A DNA stretch of 14,217 nt from a bacterium (GTDB lineage: Bacteria; UBP15; UBA6099; DSWB01). Location: contig JAGUYV010000274.1 in assembly GCA_020061125.1 (NCBI GenBank), positions 1 to 14,217 of the forward strand, read 5' to 3'. The notes below the pieces were generated by a model, which saw nothing but the letters and a program-made list of their open reading frames with translations, was not told where the DNA came from and did not search any database. The translations under genes were made by a program, and so were the position numbers. Below are positions 14,067 through 14,217 of this stretch, piece by piece (the stretch's first letter is position 1; the number at the start of each line of letters is the position of its first letter).

Positions 14067-14217
14067 ATGGTGACTGACGCAGTGAAAACCATAAAACTCA
14101 CGCTGGAGTATGACGGCACGGGGTTCCACGGGTTCCAGAAACAGCCGGACGGCGCTGTGCGCACGGTGCAGGGCGAGTTGGAAACGGCGCTGTGCGCGCT
14201 GGCCGGCCGGCCGGTGC
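14067..14217 (+). CDS. truA: tRNA pseudouridine synthase A, 5' fragment
   Basis: TruA makes pseudouridine at positions 38-40 of the tRNA anticodon arm. The 50 residues visible carry the family's N-terminal signature [18 protein letters not shown], then [14 protein letters not shown]. The catalytic Asp of the GRTDxGVHA motif lies beyond the window and cannot be checked. Start is ambiguous: ATG at 14067 has GGAG (14059-14062) only 4 nt before it, while GTG at 14070 has 7 nt spacing; either leaves the domain intact. It lies 105 nt after the DsrE gene; a TATGAT at 14003-14008 could be a -10, but no good -35 was seen. Confidence 0.93.
   Translation, partial: MVTDAVKTIKLTLEYDGTGFHGFQKQPDGAVRTVQGELETALCALAGRPV

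Overview
The window is a GC-rich (roughly 60-65 % by eye) bacterial chromosome segment. It holds most of a fused S10-spc-alpha ribosomal protein superoperon, all on the + strand, followed by a terminator and the start of a second, smaller transcription unit. Gene order is rplB(3' end)-rpsS-rplV-rpsC-rplP-rpmC-rpsQ-rplN-rplX-rplE-rpsN-rpsH-rplF-rplR-rpsE-rplO-secY-adk-map-infA-rpmJ-rpsM-rpsK-rpsD-rpoA-rplQ, then a strong intrinsic terminator (12934-12973), a sigma70-like promoter (13023-13051), a freestanding archaeal-type threonyl-tRNA editing domain, a DsrE-family protein and the 5' end of truA.

The order and content are bacterial. The rpmD (L30) gene is absent between rpsE and rplO, and S14, L24, L36 and S4 all carry their zinc-ligand sets. 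S17 has a long acidic C-terminal tail, S3 an insertion in its N-terminal region, L5 a lysine-rich N-terminal tail, and S5 and IF1 have C-terminal tails. This does not look like Proteobacteria or classical Firmicutes. A PVC-like or other deep-branching, probably uncultivated phylum would fit, but that is a low-confidence guess from gene content alone.

Functionally, the first 12.9 kb is the core translation module. It encodes small- and large-subunit proteins, IF1, the SecY translocon channel, adenylate kinase, methionine aminopeptidase and the RNA polymerase alpha subunit. Genes are tightly packed, with several overlaps (rpsQ/rplN 26 nt, rplX/rplE 8 nt, rplO/secY 1 nt), implying co-transcription and translational coupling. 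The second unit combines tRNA quality control (editing domain), a possible sulfur-carrier protein (DsrE) and tRNA pseudouridylation (TruA).

The points most worth a second look are: the freestanding editing domain, whose aligned catalytic positions differ from the archaeal enzyme; a near-absence of the tetranucleotide ACGT, achieved by context-dependent codon choice; a methionine aminopeptidase gene that seems to lack any AUG/GUG/UUG at its conserved N-terminus; and the lineage-specific additions to S17 and S3. No mobile element, CRISPR array, rRNA or tRNA gene was seen, and no stretch over 300 bases lacks a gene.
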